64,000 bases of DNA from Archangium lansingense (lineage in GTDB: Bacteria > Myxococcota > Myxococcia > Myxococcales > Myxococcaceae), in assembly GCF_026626635.1 (NCBI RefSeq), contig NZ_JAPNKA010000001.1:11950501-12014500 (forward strand), read 5' to 3'. The first letter of the stretch is position 1. Every line of letters begins with the position of its first letter. The notes under the pieces were generated by a model. It did not search any database, had not been told where the DNA came from, and worked only from the letters and a program-made list of their open reading frames with translations. Positions 60,690-64,000 of the stretch are shown here, piece by piece. The position numbers and the translations under genes were made by a program.

Positions 60690-61649
60690 CGCGGGCGGGG
60701 CGGACGGGGCCGGCACCACCGCCGGCCAGCCCGGCGACTGGGGCCCGAGCACCTCCTCCTGACTCACGCCCTCGGGCACCAGCAGGTCCACCACCGGGGA
60801 CTGGGGCGTGGTGCCGCCCATGCGGCCGCCGCCGAAGCGCTCGTGCGACACCCCTGGCCCGATGCCCAGCACCATCAGCCCCTGCGCCGCAGGCGCCGTC
60901 ATGCTGCCGAGCACGGGGGGCAGCTCCACCCGTCTGTCCAGCGTGGCCCCGGTCACCGCCACCGCATAGCCCCACGAGGGCCGGGCCTGGCCGCCGAGAA
61001 AGGCCTCCGGGACGAAGAAGGACACCAAGTGGCCGGAGACGCGGATGCGGGTGGGAAAGAAGACGCTCGCCTCCAACCGCTGCTCCACCTGCGCCTCCAG
61101 GGCCCGCACCGCCGGCTCACTCAGCGAGCCCTGCTTCTGGGCCTCCGCGAACGCCGCCTCCCGCCACAACTTGCGCAGCGCCTCACGCGCCTCGTAGGGA
61201 CGCGGGGTGAGCAGGATGACCTTCTCCCAGGCACTGCCCGGCGCAAGCACCAGGTGACGGCCCGGGAGCGTGTCCGTGCGTCCCGAGCCCTCTGCCCCGT
61301 CCTCGTCCACGTACACGTCCAGGTTGAAGGTGTAGAAGCCGAAACGGGCCACGTCCGCCAGCGTGGTGCCTGCCGCGTCCAACGTCCGGCGCTGGGGCAC
61401 TGGAATGGGCTGGGCGAAGGTGGCCTCGAAGCGGGTGCCCCCGCTCTCCGCGTCCGCACGGAAGGACAGCAGATCCAACGAGCCGGGCCCCAGGTCCTGG
61501 CGTAGCGGGTAGCGCAGCTGGCCATCCCCATGGTCGTCCCCCCTCGGGTCCTCCAGGGAGAAGAGCTGCGTGTCACCACGCGTCGCGCGGCAGGCGCTGG
61601 CACAGCCGGCCAGCAACAGGAATAGGGAGAATCGGCGGAGAAGCACCAT
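60615..61649 (-). CDS. Glucodextranase-C/DOMON-like lipoprotein
   Basis: 344 residues from the ATG at 61649. Lipobox 'FLLLAGCAS'. The N-terminal half ('FSLEDPRGDDHGDGQLRYPL', 'GSLDLLSFRADAESGGTRFE', 'NLDVYVDEDGAEGSGRTDTL') has the 'DPxGDD.G.G...YP' and 'Dl..f' pattern of the glucodextranase C-terminal/CBM9-DOMON fold, a sugar-binding beta sandwich. This family is often encoded next to amylases and pullulanases. The rest contains 'SWGYAVAVTGATLD' and a Pro/Ala-rich tail. It ends 75 bases inside the amylase gene on the opposite strand, an unusually long antisense overlap. Confidence 0.82.
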   Translation of the reverse strand: MVLLRRFSLFLLLAGCASACRATRGDTQLFSLEDPRGDDHGDGQLRYPLRQDLGPGSLDLLSFRADAESGGTRFEATFAQPIPVPQRRTLDAAGTTLADVARFGFYTFNLDVYVDEDGAEGSGRTDTLPGRHLVLAPGSAWEKVILLTPRPYEAREALRKLWREAAFAEAQKQGSLSEPAVRALEAQVEQRLEASVFFPTRIRVSGHLVSFFVPEAFLGGQARPSWGYAVAVTGATLDRRVELPPVLGSMTAPAAQGLMVLGIGPGVSHERFGGGRMGGTTPQSPVVDLLVPEGVSQEEVLGPQSPGWPAVVPAPSAPPALPQAPDAGGVSGQGDAPPAVTPHE

Positions 61650-61670
61650 ACGGAGGGTTCCTCGGGGCTG

Positions 61671-61714
61671 AAAAGCGGGGGGCCCGGCGGGCATCACCGC
61701 GCGCCGGGCCCCCC
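61671..61714 (-). terminator. Intrinsic terminator after the outer-membrane barrel gene
   Basis: A perfect 13-bp GC stem (61677-61689 with 61702-61714) and a 12-base loop, followed on the minus strand by GCTTTTC. This is the best intrinsic terminator in the window and separates the barrel gene from the lipoprotein gene downstream. Confidence 0.75.
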
Positions 61715-61747
61715 TTGCACTGTCTCGAAAGACTGCTTCGGAAACGA

Positions 61748-63994
61748 CTAGAACTGCGCCTTCATGAACGCCTTGAGACGCATGTGCTCGAAGGAGCGCG
61801 TGTCCAGCGGGTTCCAGCCGCCGTAGCGGTTGGCGAAGCCCAGCGAGCCCACCGCCACGCCATGATCCTTGGAGATCTTCTCGTCGGCGGCCTGGGGCAC
61901 GAAACCCGTGCCGTAGTCAGGCGTGTAGGTACCGAAGATGTACTGGCCCTCGAGACCGAACTCCACGCCGGCCAGGATGTACTTGGCCTTGAGCGACACG
62001 AGGTTCTTGTCGTGCTTGCCCGACACCATCTGGTGCAGGTTGTACGACTGGAAGGCCGTGTTGCCGTCCTGCAGGTCCGCCATGAACTTGGTGTAGCTGA
62101 GGGACGCGTACAGGTCGTCGGTGAGCTGGTAGCCGGCGCCCAGGTTGAAGCTGGTGTAGTTCAGCACGCGGTCGTCATCGGAGATGTCGTCGAAGGGCTT
62201 GAACTGGTAGCCCGACACGCCGTCCGTGTTGGTGACCAGACCCGGGTTCTGGAAGTAGACCGCGTCCGCGGTGGAGCGCTGGGTGCCCGCCCCGTCATCG
62301 TAGTAGTAGCGCTTGTTGCCGGCGCAGGCCACGCCGCCGCCGGGGCAGTCCCCGTCCTGGTAGGGCAGGTACTTCTTGTCGTTCAGGCGCTTGTCGGTGT
62401 CGTGGATGTACTTGAACTTGCCGAACACGTCGATGCCGCGGCCGAAGTCGAGCACGTAGCGGGCCTTGAGGGCCACGATCTGCGTCTGCTTCTCCTGGAA
62501 GGGCTGGTAGGCGCTGCGGAAGTTGTGCAGCACGCCCGAGCCCAGCTCGGTGCCCGGGTAGTCGGTGTCGGTGACGGAGCGGGAGTCGTCGCCCCAGGCC
62601 TGCCAGTTCTGGTTGTAGGTGATGAACGAGTACTCACCGGCGACATCCAGCGCCCCGTTGCTGTACACGGGGTTGAACGTCACGCCCTTCCAACCGATGG
62701 CCGTCTCGGCCATGGGCTCGTCGAAGTCGGTGAACTCGTTGTCCACGTTGAGCGTAGCCACCTGCTGGGATTCGCTGGTCCAGCCACCGTAGCCAATGTT
62801 GGTGGGGTTGCCGGCGAACACGCCGTACTTGGCGTTGTTGGGGCCAGGGAAAGCGAAGGAGGCGTCGTGGCCCTCGGTGAGCAGCACGTCCGACTCACGC
62901 CGGGCGGCCATGATGGCCACGTAGTCCGCGCCAATGCTGAACGCCTGCGCGTTGAGCGACAGGCCGATCTCCAGTGGATCATTCAGCGTGAGGTCCACCT
63001 TCCAGGTGTTGTCCTCGTGCTTGCCCGCGGGCACCGGCGAGTACTTGTTGATGTCGTTGAAGCTCTTGGGCACCCAGCGCGGATCCTTGTCGTCGACGCC
63101 GAAGTAGTTGGTGTTCTCCGCGTGCATGTACGAGCGGTAGAACGCGCCGCGCACGTCCAGCACGGAGCCCCAGTGGAAGCCGGCCTTCACGCCGCCCACG
63201 CCGTTGCGGAAGCGCGGGAAGAGCTCCCGCCCGTTGTCCAGGTTGAAGTCGCCGGTGTTCAGCTCGTTGTCGATGGCGTACTGGAAGATGCCACCCACGT
63301 CGAACATGTCGTTGAAGGCGTACTTGCCCTGAAAGACGTAGGAGGCGTCCGTGGTGTGGAACGCGCCCGTGGTGTAGTTGGGGCCGGCCCAGAGGCGGGG
63401 CAGGGAGATGCCGGCCACGTCGTACGTCAGCTTGCGCTCGAGCGCCGAGCCCTGCACGAGCACGCCGTAGGCGTTGTCGCGGTCGATGTAGCGGATGCGG
63501 CCGACGACGTACGGATCGAACTGGCCGAAGTCGTTGGCGCCGATGGTGGCCGAGTCGATGAGGTAGCCCGGCGTCAGGGTGACGGCGAGACCGCGCAGCT
63601 TGATGTACTGGTTGGAGCGCGCGTCGAACTCACCGCAGTCGCCATTGACACAGGGGGCGTTGGGGTTGCCGCCAAAGCCGCCGAAGTTCGACCAGAAGTT
63701 CTGGCTGAAGCGGCTGTGGATGCGGCCGCGCACCTCGACGGCACTGGACAGCCGCGCGTTGAGGAGCAGCTCGAGCTCGGTGCCGATGCCGTTGTCACCA
63801 GATCCCTCATTGGGGATGGTGGTGAAGTTGTACATCGCGCCCTGCTGGCGCGTGTTGCCATACAGCCACTTGGTGTAGGTGGTACCGCCAATCTGGAGCT
63901 TGGGGGCCTCCTGGGCGAGCGAGACAGTAGCGGGTAGCAGGGTGGCAGCGGCGGTGAGGGCAACTGCGCCCTTCCGCAGGGACTTCGTCTTCAT
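61748..63994 (-). CDS. Large outer-membrane beta-barrel protein
   Basis: 748 residues; the ATG at 63994 is 6 bases from the window edge, so its ribosome site cannot be judged. A signal peptide ends near 'ATLLPATVSLAQ'. The rest is a long series of alternating hydrophobic/polar strands with aromatic girdles ('GGTTYTKWLYGN', 'VEVRGRIHSRFSQNFWSN', 'GKFKYIHDTDKR', 'DDLYASLSYTKF', 'GVEFGLEGQYIFGTY') and a C-terminal Phe ('KAFMKAQF'), the signal for barrel insertion. No plug or TonB box is seen. It belongs to a myxobacterial porin-like group I do not recognise by name. Next to the glucan genes it may pass maltodextrins (inference). Confidence 0.82.
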   Translation of the reverse strand: MKTKSLRKGAVALTAAATLLPATVSLAQEAPKLQIGGTTYTKWLYGNTRQQGAMYNFTTIPNEGSGDNGIGTELELLLNARLSSAVEVRGRIHSRFSQNFWSNFGGFGGNPNAPCVNGDCGEFDARSNQYIKLRGLAVTLTPGYLIDSATIGANDFGQFDPYVVGRIRYIDRDNAYGVLVQGSALERKLTYDVAGISLPRLWAGPNYTTGAFHTTDASYVFQGKYAFNDMFDVGGIFQYAIDNELNTGDFNLDNGRELFPRFRNGVGGVKAGFHWGSVLDVRGAFYRSYMHAENTNYFGVDDKDPRWVPKSFNDINKYSPVPAGKHEDNTWKVDLTLNDPLEIGLSLNAQAFSIGADYVAIMAARRESDVLLTEGHDASFAFPGPNNAKYGVFAGNPTNIGYGGWTSESQQVATLNVDNEFTDFDEPMAETAIGWKGVTFNPVYSNGALDVAGEYSFITYNQNWQAWGDDSRSVTDTDYPGTELGSGVLHNFRSAYQPFQEKQTQIVALKARYVLDFGRGIDVFGKFKYIHDTDKRLNDKKYLPYQDGDCPGGGVACAGNKRYYYDDGAGTQRSTADAVYFQNPGLVTNTDGVSGYQFKPFDDISDDDRVLNYTSFNLGAGYQLTDDLYASLSYTKFMADLQDGNTAFQSYNLHQMVSGKHDKNLVSLKAKYILAGVEFGLEGQYIFGTYTPDYGTGFVPQAADEKISKDHGVAVGSLGFANRYGGWNPLDTRSFEHMRLKAFMKAQF

Positions 63995-64000
63995 GGGTGA

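Overview
The window is high-GC DNA from a myxobacterium, most likely of the Cystobacter/Archangium/Myxococcus suborder. This is inferred from several lineage habits seen together: a MYXO-CTERM tail (Gly/Cys patch, hydrophobic helix, Arg cluster) on the pullulanase at 55360-58821, a DUF2381-type protein beside a Ser/Thr kinase, a lipoprotein with MopE-type metal-binding repeats, numerous lipoproteins, and class III cyclases. No rRNA, tRNA, insertion sequence, phage gene or CRISPR array was recognised.

Region 1 (1-19.3 kb) is a sulfatase-centred accessory region. It holds the end of a SulP/STAS sulfate permease, a secreted HAD phosphatase, two intact type I sulfatases (1700-3175 and 13054-14763), a formylglycine-generating enzyme to mature them (15055-16062), a DUF1254/DUF1214 protein, an aquaporin, a DUF2092 protein and several small secreted proteins. 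It is partly decayed: a third sulfatase has an amber codon and an internal deletion (18813-19265), a SulP fragment lies at 17196-17450, and a secreted protein is split by an in-frame TGA (10415-10999). Inside it sits a duplicated two-gene unit (3828-5514 and 8578-10264), a lipoprotein with a nuclease-like C-terminus followed one base later by a DUF5953-like partner. The two copies flank a kinase/DUF2381 pair. I read this unit as a candidate toxin-immunity module.

Region 2 (19.5-31.3 kb) carries tandem class III adenylate cyclases, a YdjM-like membrane hydrolase and the RNA cyclic phosphodiesterase ThpR, a YiiX-like cysteine hydrolase, a MopE-repeat lipoprotein, trans-aconitate methyltransferase (tam), and surface or periplasmic proteins including a beta-propeller lipoprotein.

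Region 3 (31.3-46 kb) is more housekeeping: a compact five-gene branched-chain amino acid ABC importer (livKHMGF, overlapping genes), a PRC-barrel-like protein, a GAF-like/kinase fusion, grpE-dnaK, a protein with a histone-like Lys/Ala tail, a DUF4476 protein, a lipoprotein nuclease of the endonuclease/exonuclease/phosphatase fold and a DUF1206 membrane protein.

Region 4 (45.8-55.3 kb) has two divergent EamA-type transporters (one RhtA-like), an eight-copy 41-bp palindromic repeat array (47644-47962), an FAD monooxygenase, a dipeptide epimerase with an ABC-2 exporter, a CULT-domain (cereblon-like) protein, and the nickel-pincer cofactor genes larB and larC. Region 5 (55.3-64 kb) is an alpha-glucan module: pullulanase, alpha-amylase-family lipoprotein, glucodextranase-C-like lipoprotein and a large outer-membrane beta-barrel.
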